Below, one piece after another: positions 7,946-16,430 of a DNA stretch of 54,629 bases (position 1 is the first letter of the stretch; each line of letters begins with the position of its first letter). The stretch lies in contig JAFRRO010000048.1 of the NCBI GenBank assembly GCA_017428025.1, forward strand, positions 1 to 54,629. Direction: 5' to 3'. The DNA is from Clostridia bacterium (GTDB taxonomy: Bacteria > Bacillota > Clostridia > Christensenellales > CAG-138). A program made the translations under genes and the position numbers. The notes below the pieces were generated by a model. The model was not told the DNA's origin, made no database searches, and worked only from the letters and a program-made list of their open reading frames with translations.

Positions 7946-8706
7946 CTCTGTTCTTCCATCAGGAGCTTGTCGGCCACAAGCGCGATAAATTCGCCGTTGG
8001 TCGGCTTGTCGTTCTTGCCGTAGATGTTGTAGCCGAACAGCGCGTTGAGGTTCTCGATCTTGCCGCGCGTCCAGGCGACCTCGATCGAATGGCGGATCGC
8101 GCGCTCCACCTTGCTTGCGGAGGTGTTGAACTTCTTTGCGATGCCGGGGTAGAGCTCCTTGGTGATGCGGTTGATCAGGCTCTGGTCCTGATAGACCATG
8201 CGGATGCCCTCGCGCAGGTAGTGATAGCCCTTGATGTGCGCGGGGATGCCTGCGACAAGGAAGATCGCCGTCACCTTTTCGTCAAACGATTTCGGCGTCT
8301 GCTGATACGAGATCACGCCGCCCGTCCGGTCGTTCGTCTCCATCGTTTCGATCGCGCGCTTCAGTAGCGTATCCGGCTCGACGGGCTTGACCATGAAGTA
8401 CCGCGCGCCGAGCGCGCAGCAGCGCCGCACCATCGTTTCGTTGCGCAGCGCGGAGATCACGATCACCGCAGGCGCCTGCCCGCCGCAGACTGCGGGCAGC
8501 TGTTCGAGGACCGTCAGACCGTCGGTGTTCGGCATGATGAGATCAAGCGTCATGAGATCGTACGGCTTGTCCTTCAGCATCCGGAGCGCTTCGCGTCCGT
8601 CTGCCGCGATGTCGATCTCGCCGATACGGTCCTCCGTCGACAGATATCCTTTCATTGATTCGGTGAACCGGCTGTCGTCGTCCACCAGCAAGATCCGAAG
8701 CTTCAT
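7930..8706 (-). CDS. spo0A: Sporulation master regulator Spo0A
   Basis: 258 residues, close to the usual ~265. The N-terminal receiver domain (1-125) shows the acidic pocket DDD (9-11), phospho-acceptor D55 in LDLIMP and K107 in MVKPVEP. The C-terminal Spo0A DNA-binding domain (~145-258) is very well conserved: GIPAHIKGYHYLREGI, ELYPGIAKKF, SKVERAIRHSIEVAW, and the C-terminal NGEFIALVADKL. Spo0A~P switches on entry into sporulation. The ATG at 8706 was chosen because AAAGGAGG lies just upstream; longer in-frame versions lack a site. Its usual clostridial neighbour spoIVB is not next to it. Divergent to the reductase at 8916. The TGA stop sits inside a plus-strand terminator hairpin. Confidence 0.97.
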   Translation of the reverse strand: MKLRILLVDDDSRFTESMKGYLSTEDRIGEIDIAADGREALRMLKDKPYDLMTLDLIMPNTDGLTVLEQLPAVCGGQAPAVIVISALRNETMVRRCCALGARYFMVKPVEPDTLLKRAIETMETNDRTGGVISYQQTPKSFDEKVTAIFLVAGIPAHIKGYHYLREGIRMVYQDQSLINRITKELYPGIAKKFNTSASKVERAIRHSIEVAWTRGKIENLNALFGYNIYGKNDKPTNGEFIALVADKLLMEEQSKKAG

Positions 8707-8853
8707 GCCTTCCTCCTTTGCGCCGTAAGCCGCGCACGTTCTTTGTTTACCTGTATTGTACGGGCAAACGGCAAAAGATGATAGGGTGTATCTTTCCGGA
8801 AAAAGCACGAATAAACCGCGACTTTTGTCGGGTGCGGAATGATCGTTTCCCTC

Positions 8854-8883
8854 TTGACACGAGAGGGCGGCTGCCGATACAAT
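8854..8883 (+). promoter_or_regulatory. Sigma-A-type promoter for the aldo/keto reductase
   Basis: A perfect TTGACA (8854-8859) and TACAAT (8878-8883), 18-bp spacer, ~33 bp before the start codon. Confidence 0.75.
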
Positions 8884-8915
8884 AAAAGGGAACAAAAACC
8901 ATGGGAGGATTCGTG

Positions 8916-10028
8916 ATGGAACGGTTTTCGGAGCTTTTACACGGCAAATTCGGGTTCGGCTGCATGCGGATGCAGCTCGACGACAAAGGCGAGGTCGATC
9001 TGGACAATTTCCGCGCGATGGTGGACTGCTATCTCGACGCCGGATTCAACTATTTTGACACCGCGCACGGCTACTACGACGGCAAGAGCGAACGCGCGCT
9101 CAAGGAAGGGCTGACCTCGCGCTATCCGCGCGAACGCTATGTGCTGACGAACAAGCTGTCGCCCAACTTCTTCGAATCGGAAGCGGAGATCCGTCCGCTG
9201 TTTCAGACGCAGCTCGACGCTTGCGGCGTCGAATACTTCGATTTCTATCTGTTCCACGCGATGTGCGACGAGTTCATCGAAAAATACGAGCGGCTCAATG
9301 CCTTCGGCGTCGTCAAACAGCTCAAGGAGGAAGGTCTGATCCGCCACATAGGCACGTCGTTCCACGACAAGCCCGAGGTCCTGGACCGGCTGCTTTCCAC
9401 GCATCCGGAGATCGAGATCGTCCAGATTCAGTACAACTACCTCGACCTCGACGATCCGAACGTGCAGTCGGCGGCGTGCCTCGAGGTCTGCAAAAAGCAC
9501 GACAAGCCCGTGCTCATCATGGAGCCGGTCAAGGGCGGCAGCCTCGTCTTTTTGCCGGAGCAGTCGCTTGCGGTGCTCAACGCTTTGAACGACGGCTCGC
9601 CCGCGTCGCTCGCGCTGCGCTTCGCCGCGGAGTCGGATCAGGTCGTGATGGTGCTCTCCGGCGTCACGACGCTTGAACAGATGCAGGAAAACGTCGTCTT
9701 CATGAAGGACCTGCGTCCGCTGTCCGACGAGGCGCACAAGGCGCTCGACACCGTGCGTGAACAGATTCGCGCCCTGCACCTCATCGAATGCACCGGCTGC
9801 CGCTACTGCAGAGACGGCTGCCCGATGCAGATCAACATCCCCGGCATCTTCCGCTGCATGAACGAGAATGTCAAGTTCCCCGGCCGCAAGTCCGACAACT
9901 ACGGCTGGGTGACCGAAAAGGGCGGCAAGGCGTCGGACTGCATCGAATGCGGCGCCTGCGAGGAGATCTGTCCGCAGCACCTTCCGATCCGCGATCTGTT
10001 GAAGCAGGCGGCGGAACGGTTCGAATAA
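8916..10028 (+). CDS. Aldo/keto reductase with C-terminal 2x[4Fe-4S] ferredoxin domain
   Basis: 370 residues. Residues 1-~275 are an AKR barrel with the expected tetrad region: FDTAHGYYDG (Asp, Tyr), LTNKLS (Lys) and FHAM (His). The last ~80 residues carry two cluster motifs, CTGCRYCRDGCP and CIECGACEEICP, each CxxCxxCxxxCP. This fusion is a common predicted oxidoreductase in anaerobes; the substrate is unknown, and electrons may enter through the Fe-S clusters instead of, or as well as, NADPH. The ATG at 8916 is favoured over the ATG at 8901 because GGGAGG (8903-8908) sits seven bases before it. A bidirectional terminator separates it from the convergent lgt-like gene. Confidence 0.88.
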   Translation: MERFSELLHGKFGFGCMRMQLDDKGEVDLDNFRAMVDCYLDAGFNYFDTAHGYYDGKSERALKEGLTSRYPRERYVLTNKLSPNFFESEAEIRPLFQTQLDACGVEYFDFYLFHAMCDEFIEKYERLNAFGVVKQLKEEGLIRHIGTSFHDKPEVLDRLLSTHPEIEIVQIQYNYLDLDDPNVQSAACLEVCKKHDKPVLIMEPVKGGSLVFLPEQSLAVLNALNDGSPASLALRFAAESDQVVMVLSGVTTLEQMQENVVFMKDLRPLSDEAHKALDTVREQIRALHLIECTGCRYCRDGCPMQINIPGIFRCMNENVKFPGRKSDNYGWVTEKGGKASDCIECGACEEICPQHLPIRDLLKQAAERFE

Positions 10029-10036
10029 AAAACAGC

Positions 10037-10074
10037 AAAAAAGAAATCCTCGACCGCGGTCGAGGATTTCTTTT
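10037..10074. terminator. Bidirectional terminator between the reductase and lgt
   Basis: A perfect palindrome centred near 10057 (GAAATCCTCGACC / GGTCGAGGATTTC) with A-runs before and T-runs after, so it can end transcription on both strands. Confidence 0.93.
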
Positions 10075-10085
10075 CATTTGTCCGT

Positions 10086-10955
10086 TTATTCTTCTTCGGG
10101 TTTCTCTTCGGAGGGCGCTTCGTCCGCTTCGGGAACGGAAAGGTCCTCCTCGTGAAAGTCCTTCCACGGCGTCGGGCGCGGACGCTTCTTTGCCGTGACG
10201 AGGATCACGATGCCCGCGACAAGGATCGCGAAGCTGATCCACTGCGAGGTGGAGAACAGCCCGTAGATGCCGCGCTCGGCGTCGCCGCGGAAGCTTTCGA
10301 TTACGAACCGCCAGATCGCGTACAGAACGAGATACCAGCCGGTGACCGTGCCGAGCTTCTTTGCGCGCATCAGAATCAGGATCAGCACGCCGCACAGCAC
10401 GAGCAAAAAGATCGCCTCCATCAGCGGCACCGGCAGATGCTTCGTGCCGTTCGCATAGGTCAGCGCGCAGGTGCCGTCATAGGTCGCCGCGCCGAACAGC
10501 ACGGTTTCGCCGGGCTGCACGCCCGCACAGCAGCCGACGAGCAGACAGCCGATGCGTCCGAACGCGTGCGCCACGCAGAAGCACGGCGCGAACAGGTCCG
10601 TAAACTCGAAGAAACTGCGCTTTTTCTTGCGCGAGCAGATGAAGATGCCGAGGATGCCGCCCAAAAGCCCGCCGTAAAAGACCATGCCGGTCGTGAGAAG
10701 CTCCAGAATCCGGCCGTGCCGGATCGCGTCCAAAAACTCGTTCGGCGTCACGATCCAATAGAGAATCTTCATGCCGACAAAGCCGAGCAGCACGCCCCAG
10801 ACAATCGAATCCACAAAATCGCCGTTCCAGTCCAGCGAGGATTGCTTCCTCAAAAGCCAGCTCAAAAACACGGCGAGAATCGCGCCGACGAGGATGCACA
10901 CGCCCATCGCGGGCACGCCGAAGTTGCCGATTTGAAATAGATAGGTTCCGATCAT
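10086..10955 (-). CDS. lgt: Divergent prolipoprotein diacylglyceryl transferase
   Basis: A 289-residue membrane protein with about seven hydrophobic segments and an acidic cytoplasmic tail (SVPEADEAPSEEKPEEE). Lgt moves diacylglycerol from phosphatidylglycerol to the lipobox cysteine of prolipoproteins. The family frame is clear: GMVFYGGLLGG, HAFGRIGC and WRFVIESFRGD. In the signature that reads GRIGNFINGELWG in E. coli, this protein has GRIGCLLVGCCAG: the Arg is kept but Asn and Glu positions are replaced by Cys. This Cys-rich variant is known in other anaerobes. The usual HPTQLYE-like motif is LPVPLMEA. A lipobox protein at 51059 is a possible substrate. Start supported by AAGGAGA. Confidence 0.8.
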   Translation of the reverse strand: MIGTYLFQIGNFGVPAMGVCILVGAILAVFLSWLLRKQSSLDWNGDFVDSIVWGVLLGFVGMKILYWIVTPNEFLDAIRHGRILELLTTGMVFYGGLLGGILGIFICSRKKKRSFFEFTDLFAPCFCVAHAFGRIGCLLVGCCAGVQPGETVLFGAATYDGTCALTYANGTKHLPVPLMEAIFLLVLCGVLILILMRAKKLGTVTGWYLVLYAIWRFVIESFRGDAERGIYGLFSTSQWISFAILVAGIVILVTAKKRPRPTPWKDFHEEDLSVPEADEAPSEEKPEEE

Positions 10956-10979
10956 AGCCGTTCTCCTTTCGATTTTGAT

Positions 10980-11008
10980 AGTGTATCATACCTTGTTTTT
11001 CTTGTAAA
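10980..11008 (-). promoter_or_regulatory. Promoter for the lgt-like gene
   Basis: On the minus strand TTTACA (11008-11003) and TACACT (10985-10980), 17-bp spacer, back to back with the leuS promoter. Confidence 0.6.
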
Positions 11009-11012
11009 GCGG

Positions 11013-11040
11013 TTGACAAACGGCAGCTAAAAGTTATATC
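11013..11040 (+). promoter_or_regulatory. Promoter for leuS
   Basis: TTGACA (11013-11018) with TATATC (11035-11040), 16-bp spacer. The leader is only ~40 bases, so a T-box riboswitch, common for clostridial tRNA synthetase genes, is absent. Confidence 0.55.
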
Positions 11041-11081
11041 CTATTGTATCTATGGAGCATTGCATCTGAAAGGAGATTCCC

Positions 11082-13487
11082 ATGGCGGATATTTACGATT
11101 TCAATGCCGTTGAGCAGAAGTGGCAGGCGTACTGGGACGCGCATCACTGCTTCGAAGCGGAGGCGGATTACACGAAGCCCAAGTTCTACGCGCTCGTCGA
11201 GTTTCCGTACCCGTCCGGCGCGGGCATGCACGTCGGACATATCAAGGCGTACACGAGCCTTGAGGTGCTTTCCAGAAAGCGCCGCATGCAGGGCTATAAC
11301 GTGCTGTTCCCGATGGGCTTCGACTCGTTCGGTCTGCCCGCCGAGAACTACGCGATCAAGACCAACACGCACCCGCACGTCATCACGACCGCGAACATCG
11401 AGCATTTCAAGGATCAGATGAAGCGCGTCGGCTATTCGTTCGACTGGAGCCGCGAGATCGCCACGTCCGTGCCCGAATACTACAAGTGGACGCAGTGGAT
11501 TTTCCGCAAGCTCTTCGATCACGGGCTCGTGTTCCGCGCAAAGACGCTGGTCAACTACTGCCCGAACTGCAAGGTCGTGCTCAGTAACGAGGATTCGCAG
11601 GGCGGCAAGTGCGACGTCTGCCACAGCGACGTCGTGCAGCTTCCGAAGGACGTCTGGTATCTGAAGATCACGGCGTACGCCGATAAGCTCCTGGAGGGCT
11701 TGAACGACGTCGATTATCCCGATTCGATCAAGCAGCAGGAGATCGACTGGATCGGCAGATCCGTCGGCGCGTTTGTGAACTTCCAAATCAAGGACGTGCC
11801 CGAGGCGCTCGAGATTTACACGACGCGCTGCGACACGCTGTTCGGCGTGACGTTCATGGTCATTGCGCCCGAGCATCCGATGCTCGACAAATATCGCGAG
11901 CGCATCACGAACTGGGACGAGGTCGAGGCGTATCGCCAAGCGTGCGCAAAGAAGACCGAGTTTGAGCGCACGCAGCTTTCGAAGGAAAAGACCGGCGTGA
12001 AGCTGAACGGCTTTACGGCGATCAATCCGGTCAGCGGCAAGGAGATTCCGGTCTTCATCGCGGACTATGTCATGATGGGCTACGGCACCGGCGCGATCAT
12101 GGCGGTGCCCGCACACGATCAGCGCGACTGGGAGTTTGCGCATAAATTCGGCGTCGAGATCATTCCGGTCATCGAGGGCGGAGACATCGAAAAGGAAGCG
12201 TATACCGGCGACGGCAGAATGATCAATTCCGGTTTCCTGAACGCCTACGACAACAAGAAGGATTCGATCGCGGCGATGCTCGCGTATCTCGACGGGCACA
12301 AGCTCGGCAAAAAGGGCATCCAGTACAAGATGAAGGACTGGGCGTTCAACCGGCAGCGCTACTGGGGCGAGCCGATCCCGCTCATTCACTGCAAAAAGTG
12401 CGGCACGGTCGGCGTTCCGTACGAAGAACTGCCGCTGCGGCTTCCGGACGTCGAGAACTTCGCGCCCGGCACCGACGGACAGAGCCCGCTTGCCAGAATC
12501 GAATCGTTTGTCAACTGCACCTGCCCGAAATGCGGCGGTCCCGCAAGACGTGAGACCGACACCATGCCGCAGTGGGCGGGATCGAGCTGGTACTATCTGC
12601 GCTTTATCGATCCGCACAACGACGAGCGCTTCTGCGATCCTGAGAAGATGCGCTACTGGATGCCGGTCGACTGGTACAACGGCGGCATGGAGCACGTGAC
12701 GCGCCACTTGCTGTATTCGCGCTTCTGGCATCACTTCCTCTATGACATCGGCGAGGTCAACACGCCGGAGCCCTACGCAAAGCGCACCTATCAGGGCTTG
12801 ATTCTCGGACCGGACGGCGACAAGATGAGCAAATCCAAGGGCAACGTCGTCGATCCGATCAGCGTCATCGACCGTCTCGGCGCGGACGCGCTGCGTCTCT
12901 ATGTGATGTTCATGGGCGATTACATGGCGGCGACGCCGTGGAGCGAGGAATCCGCAAACGGCTGCAAGCGCTTCCTCGACCGCGTCTGGAGACTGCAGGA
13001 TATGGTCAAAGGCGAAGGCGACACCGACGCGGAAATGCGTACCAAGGTCCATGCCTGCATCAAGAAGGTCGGCGAGGACTACGAGCGCATGAAGTTCAAC
13101 ACCGCGATCGCGGCGATGATGTCGCTCGTCAACGATTTCTATGCAAAGGGATCGCTCACGAAGGACGAATTCCGCACGCTGCTGCTGCTTTTGAATCCGG
13201 TTGCGCCGCACATCACCGAGGAACTCAACGAAAAGCTCGGCTTTGCGCCGCTGCACCATTCGGCATGGCTGGCGTTCGATCCCGCGGCGCTTGTCGAGGA
13301 CTCCGTCGAATACGGCGTACAGGTCAACGGCAAGGTGCGCGCGCGCATCAAGCTGCCCAAATCGATGGAACAGAAGGACATCGTCGACGCCGCGCTGGCG
13401 CTGAACGACGTCAAACCCTTTGTCGAGGGCAAGACGATCCGCAAGACGATCGTCGTCAAAAACATCATCAACCTCGTGGTTGGATAA
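11082..13487 (+). CDS. leuS: Leucyl-tRNA synthetase
   Basis: 801 residues, full length. A class I synthetase charging tRNA-Leu. HIGH-type motif HVGHIKAYT (~residue 45), zinc-ribbon cysteines (YCPNCKVV...CDVCHS), CP1 editing domain with TRCDTLFGVTF and MMGYGTGAIMAVPAHDQRDW, and KMSKS (GDKMSKSKGNVVDP, ~residue 585). The C-terminal anticodon-binding and LeuRS tail (QVNGKVRARIKLP) are complete. GGAGA lies upstream of the ATG. A short terminator hairpin at 13491 precedes the next gene by only 20 bp, so partial read-through into the hydrolase is likely. Confidence 0.97.
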   Translation: MADIYDFNAVEQKWQAYWDAHHCFEAEADYTKPKFYALVEFPYPSGAGMHVGHIKAYTSLEVLSRKRRMQGYNVLFPMGFDSFGLPAENYAIKTNTHPHVITTANIEHFKDQMKRVGYSFDWSREIATSVPEYYKWTQWIFRKLFDHGLVFRAKTLVNYCPNCKVVLSNEDSQGGKCDVCHSDVVQLPKDVWYLKITAYADKLLEGLNDVDYPDSIKQQEIDWIGRSVGAFVNFQIKDVPEALEIYTTRCDTLFGVTFMVIAPEHPMLDKYRERITNWDEVEAYRQACAKKTEFERTQLSKEKTGVKLNGFTAINPVSGKEIPVFIADYVMMGYGTGAIMAVPAHDQRDWEFAHKFGVEIIPVIEGGDIEKEAYTGDGRMINSGFLNAYDNKKDSIAAMLAYLDGHKLGKKGIQYKMKDWAFNRQRYWGEPIPLIHCKKCGTVGVPYEELPLRLPDVENFAPGTDGQSPLARIESFVNCTCPKCGGPARRETDTMPQWAGSSWYYLRFIDPHNDERFCDPEKMRYWMPVDWYNGGMEHVTRHLLYSRFWHHFLYDIGEVNTPEPYAKRTYQGLILGPDGDKMSKSKGNVVDPISVIDRLGADALRLYVMFMGDYMAATPWSEESANGCKRFLDRVWRLQDMVKGEGDTDAEMRTKVHACIKKVGEDYERMKFNTAIAAMMSLVNDFYAKGSLTKDEFRTLLLLLNPVAPHITEELNEKLGFAPLHHSAWLAFDPAALVEDSVEYGVQVNGKVRARIKLPKSMEQKDIVDAALALNDVKPFVEGKTIRKTIVVKNIINLVVG

Positions 13488-13490
13488 AAG

Positions 13491-13511
13491 GAGGGCGCAA
13501 GCCCTCTTTTT
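13491..13511 (+). terminator. Terminator/attenuator between leuS and the hydrolase
   Basis: GAGGGC-GCAA-GCCCTC followed by five T. The T-run abuts the ribosome site GAAGGAG of the next gene. Confidence 0.75.
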
Positions 13512-13525
13512 CGAAGGAGCGGATC

Positions 13526-14284
13526 ATGGAAAAGGTTTTCAACATCAACGACGCGGGCATGAGCATCCGCTGCAAGCTCTGTATCGAACAGCCGAACGAC
13601 GTGAAAACGGTCGTGCTCTGCGGGCACGGCTTCGGGAGCGATCGCGACAACAAATCGGCGGCAAGGCTTGCAAAGCATCTGCTCGACAAGAATCACGGCG
13701 TTGCGGTCATGACCTTCAACTGGCCGTGCCACGGCGACGACGCGCGCAAAACGCTGCGGCTCGAGGAGTGCGACACCTACCTTTCCGCGGTTCTTTCGTG
13801 GATCAGCGCGCGGTATCCGAACGCGGTGCTGCTCGGTCACGCAACGAGCTTCGGCGCGTATCTGTTTCTGAAATACATTTCCGAGCACGGCAATCCGTTC
13901 CGAAAGATCGCGCTGCGCTGTCCCGCCGTCGTACTGTACGACGTGTTTACAAAAGCGATCATGACGGAAGCCGATCTCGAACGGATCAAAAAGGGCAAGC
14001 CGGTTCCGGTCGGCTTCGATCGCAAGGTGGAGATCGACCGGACGTTTCTGGACAGCATCCGGGAAACGGATCTCATGCAGCGGGATTTCATTCCGTACGC
14101 CGACGATCTGCTGATCGTACACGGCACGAAGGACGAGATCGTTCCGTTCGACGCCGTCAAGGCGTTTGCTGAAAACAACGTGATCGAATTCGAACCGGTC
14201 GAAAACGCCGACCACCGCTTTCAATCGCCGGAGAAAATGGACCTTGCGATCGCAAAGATCTGCGCGTTTTACGGACTGCGATAA
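13526..14284 (+). CDS. Alpha/beta-hydrolase fold protein (serine hydrolase)
   Basis: 252 residues. Alpha/beta hydrolase with an oxyanion-hole region GHGFGSDRDN (~32), a nucleophile elbow LLGHATSFGAYL in which Ser of T-S-F-G takes the nucleophile place, an acid in GTKDEIVPF (~210) and His in ADHRFQ (~235). The order Ser-Asp-His and a short lid between fit acyl-peptidase or esterase-like members; the substrate is unknown. The ATG at 13526 was picked because GAAGGAG precedes it at good distance; an in-frame extension through leuS is only shadow reading. Probably cotranscribed with leuS through a weak terminator. Confidence 0.78.
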   Translation: MEKVFNINDAGMSIRCKLCIEQPNDVKTVVLCGHGFGSDRDNKSAARLAKHLLDKNHGVAVMTFNWPCHGDDARKTLRLEECDTYLSAVLSWISARYPNAVLLGHATSFGAYLFLKYISEHGNPFRKIALRCPAVVLYDVFTKAIMTEADLERIKKGKPVPVGFDRKVEIDRTFLDSIRETDLMQRDFIPYADDLLIVHGTKDEIVPFDAVKAFAENNVIEFEPVENADHRFQSPEKMDLAIAKICAFYGLR

Positions 14285-14363
14285 ACGGACACGGCAAGCG
14301 CTGTCACCGGATTGTCACTTTCGTGCGGTAGAATGACCTTAAAGAGAGAGAAGGAGATTTTCC

Positions 14364-14984
14364 ATGAAGATGATCATTCGTAACGAAACCGAAGACGATT
14401 GCCGCGCGGTCGAAACCTTGATCCGCGAATCGTTCTGGAATGTCTACCGCCCGGGATGCCTTGAGCATTATGTGATGCATGTTTTGCGCGACGATCCGGC
14501 GTTTGTCAAGGAACTCGACTTTGTGATGGAACTGGACGGCGAATTGATCGGACAGAACATGTTTATGAAAACGCGCATCGACGCCGACGACGGCCGGACG
14601 GTCGACGTTCTGACGATGGGACCGATCGGCATTGCGCCCGCTTATAAGCGCAAGGGCTTCGGCAAAAAGCTGCTCGATTATTCGCTTGCAAAGGCGGCGG
14701 AGATGGGGTTCGGCGCCGTGCTCTTTGAGGGAAATATCGGCTTTTACGGCAAGAGCGGGTTCGACTATGCGCGTCATTTCGGCATCCGCTATCACGATCT
14801 CGATGCAGACGAGGACGATTCGTTCTTCCTCTGCAAAGAGCTGATTCCGGGGTATCTCGATCACGTCACCGGCGTCTATCAGACGCCCGCGGGCTACTAT
14901 GTGGACCCGGACGACGCGGAAGCTTTTGACGCGACCTTTCCGCCCAAGGAAAAACAAAAGCTGCCGGGGCAGCTGTTCGATTAA
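14364..14984 (+). CDS. GNAT-family N-acetyltransferase (YhbS-like)
   Basis: 206 residues. The GNAT acetyl-CoA motif is clear: MGPIGIAPAYKRKGFGKKLLDYSLAKA (pattern Q/RxxGxG/A around ~95-105), followed by the beta5-alpha4 region FEGNIGFYGKSGFDYA. The N-terminal part resembles YhbS-type acetyltransferases, and a ~50-residue C-terminal extension is present. The acceptor is unknown. A strong ribosome site (AGAAGGAG) lies ten bases upstream of the ATG. It converges on another GNAT gene across a shared terminator. Confidence 0.82.
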   Translation: MKMIIRNETEDDCRAVETLIRESFWNVYRPGCLEHYVMHVLRDDPAFVKELDFVMELDGELIGQNMFMKTRIDADDGRTVDVLTMGPIGIAPAYKRKGFGKKLLDYSLAKAAEMGFGAVLFEGNIGFYGKSGFDYARHFGIRYHDLDADEDDSFFLCKELIPGYLDHVTGVYQTPAGYYVDPDDAEAFDATFPPKEKQKLPGQLFD

Positions 14985-14985
14985 A

Positions 14986-15016
14986 AAAAAGGATTTCCGT
15001 CGGGAAGTCCTTTTTC
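14986..15016. terminator. Bidirectional terminator between two convergent GNAT genes
   Basis: AAAGGATTTCC and GGGAAGTCCTTT form a stem with one G-U, with A-rich DNA on the left and T-rich on the right. Confidence 0.8.
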
Positions 15017-15023
15017 ACATTTT

Positions 15024-15473
15024 TCAGCGCAGGCGCTTTTTCATGATGACCTCGTGTTCCTCCACGTCGCCGGTCGGCACGAAACCCGCCTTTTTATAGA
15101 GCCGCCGCGCCGCCTCGTTGCCCTCGATATAGCAGAGAACGACCTCGTCGTATTTGCCGTCCGCTTCCATCAGAGCAAGGATCTTTTGAACGGCTTCGGC
15201 GCCGTATCCTTTGCCCTGATAACGCGCGTCGATCAGAAGCTGATCGAAGTCATAGAAGAATTCGCCTTCCTCCGGATCCTCGTAATCGTGATACATCGCG
15301 ATGCCGACGGGCGTATCGCCGTCATAGATCAAAAACGCCTGACTGCGCATCTCGCGGTACGCCCACGCCCTTGCGAGGATCGCGACCTTCGGCGCGACAA
15401 ACGTTTCCTGCTCGGGACGAACCTCCAGTCTTTCGCGCCAGTTGTCCGGCGTAACGGGTTTAAGACGTATCAT
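15024..15473 (-). CDS. GNAT N-acetyltransferase, polyamine-acetyltransferase-like
   Basis: 149 residues. Its GNAT core reads FDQLLIDARYQGKGYGAEAVQKIL, with the QGKGYG acetyl-CoA loop, and it ends with LCYIEGNEAARRLYKKAGF. The arrangement resembles BltD/PaiA-type spermidine acetyltransferases, but substrate assignment from this is only tentative. Start choice: an ATG at 15482 abuts the AAAGGA motif, whereas the ATG at 15473 (MIRLKPV) lies nine bases from it, so 15473 is preferred. Confidence 0.78.
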   Translation of the reverse strand: MIRLKPVTPDNWRERLEVRPEQETFVAPKVAILARAWAYREMRSQAFLIYDGDTPVGIAMYHDYEDPEEGEFFYDFDQLLIDARYQGKGYGAEAVQKILALMEADGKYDEVVLCYIEGNEAARRLYKKAGFVPTGDVEEHEVIMKKRLR

Positions 15474-15540
15474 TTTGCGCATTCCTTTCGCGAAACGTTT
15501 TTATGATTATCCCGCAAAAGATGCGAAAAGTCAATGCACA

Positions 15541-15571
15541 TAAAAAACAGGGTTCTGTGAAAACCCTGTTC
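15541..15571 (-). terminator. Terminator after the SpoIIQ-like gene
   Basis: A 9-bp perfect stem AACAGGGTT/AACCCTGTT; on the minus strand it runs into TTTTTATG. Confidence 0.88.
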
Positions 15572-15590
15572 TTTCGAAAAGGAAACGTGC

Positions 15591-16337
15591 TTATTTGAGA
15601 CGGACGTATTTTGCCGGATCCTTGGGCGTGCCGTCGACCAGCACCGCGAAATGCAGATGCGGCGAGAGCGCGCATTCGGAGATCGCGCTGGCGCCGACCG
15701 TGCCGATCACGTCGCCTGCGCTGACGCGGTCGCCCGCTTTGACGCGGACGTCCTCCCCGAGATTCGCGTAGAGCGTCGTTTTTCCGTTCGTATGCTGAAT
15801 CCTGACCAGATAACCCAGCGTATCGTCCTTTTTCACCTGTTCGACCGTACCGGAGAACGCGCACTTGACCGGCGTGCCCTCCTTTGCGGCGATATCCACC
15901 GCGGGATGCGTCGTCCACTGATCGAGCGTCACCGAATACAGCAGTTTATCGATCGCAAAGCCGAAAATCACCTCTCCGTCCACCGGCGGAGCAACCTTGC
16001 TTGTACCGCTTGCGGGCTTGACGGTCGGCGCGGCGGTCGGAACTGCCGTTGCGGTCGGGATCGGTGTGGGAAGCGGCGGCAGCGTGGGGATCGGCGTCGG
16101 CGTTTGTTTCGGGCGGTTTAAAACCTCGTTGAGCCGCTCGTCGTTCGACTGCCCTACAATCACGATCGGATCGCTTTTGGGCGTCGCCTCCGCCTGTTCT
16201 TCCGCTGTACGCGGGATTGCAACCGCCGCAATGATGCCGCCGATCGCCAGAAGGCACAGCACCAGCACGATATAAAAGCCGTTGTTTCTTAAAAAAGTAC
16301 GAAACCGTTCCATGGTATCATTCATCGGTTCTTCCAT
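15591..16337 (-). CDS. SpoIIQ-like LytM/M23 peptidase, single-span membrane protein
   Basis: 248 residues. A short cytoplasmic head, one transmembrane segment (~20-42: FYIVLVLCLLAIGGIIAA), a Thr/Pro-rich linker (TPTPIPTLPPLPTP) and a C-terminal LytM domain (~115-248). The zinc ligands appear intact: HPAVDIA gives HxxxD and SPHLHF gives HxH. In B. subtilis SpoIIQ the first His is lost, whereas clostridial SpoIIQ keeps it; the size, anchor and domain fit a forespore SpoIIQ partner of SpoIIIAH. A general wall endopeptidase is the alternative. ATG 16337 is supported by GAGGTG six bases upstream. A terminator follows on each side. Confidence 0.72.
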   Translation of the reverse strand: MEEPMNDTMERFRTFLRNNGFYIVLVLCLLAIGGIIAAVAIPRTAEEQAEATPKSDPIVIVGQSNDERLNEVLNRPKQTPTPIPTLPPLPTPIPTATAVPTAAPTVKPASGTSKVAPPVDGEVIFGFAIDKLLYSVTLDQWTTHPAVDIAAKEGTPVKCAFSGTVEQVKKDDTLGYLVRIQHTNGKTTLYANLGEDVRVKAGDRVSAGDVIGTVGASAISECALSPHLHFAVLVDGTPKDPAKYVRLK

Positions 16338-16394
16338 GTTCATCACCTCGCACGTAGTATGGACAAACAAAAACCGTTTCATACCGCATCATAA

Positions 16395-16430
16395 AAAAGA
16401 GCCGGAAAAAATCCGGCTGTTTTTTTTCTT
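16395..16430 (-). terminator. Terminator after the ion-channel gene
   Basis: AGCCGG and CCGGCT around an A-rich loop, with six or more T on either side depending on strand; placed right after the channel stop. Confidence 0.85.

Noticed and set aside
8822..8833. TTTTGTCGGG resembling a Spo0A box upstream of spo0A
   Set aside because: It lacks the final GAA of the TTTTGTCGAA core; the match is too weak to call.
11034..13259. Minus-strand open frame of ~740 codons opposite leuS
   Set aside because: Shadow of leuS created by codon bias; no domain, no ribosome site.
12938..13525. In-frame extension of the hydrolase gene back into leuS
   Set aside because: The region is fully used by leuS in another frame, and a ribosome site marks the ATG at 13526.
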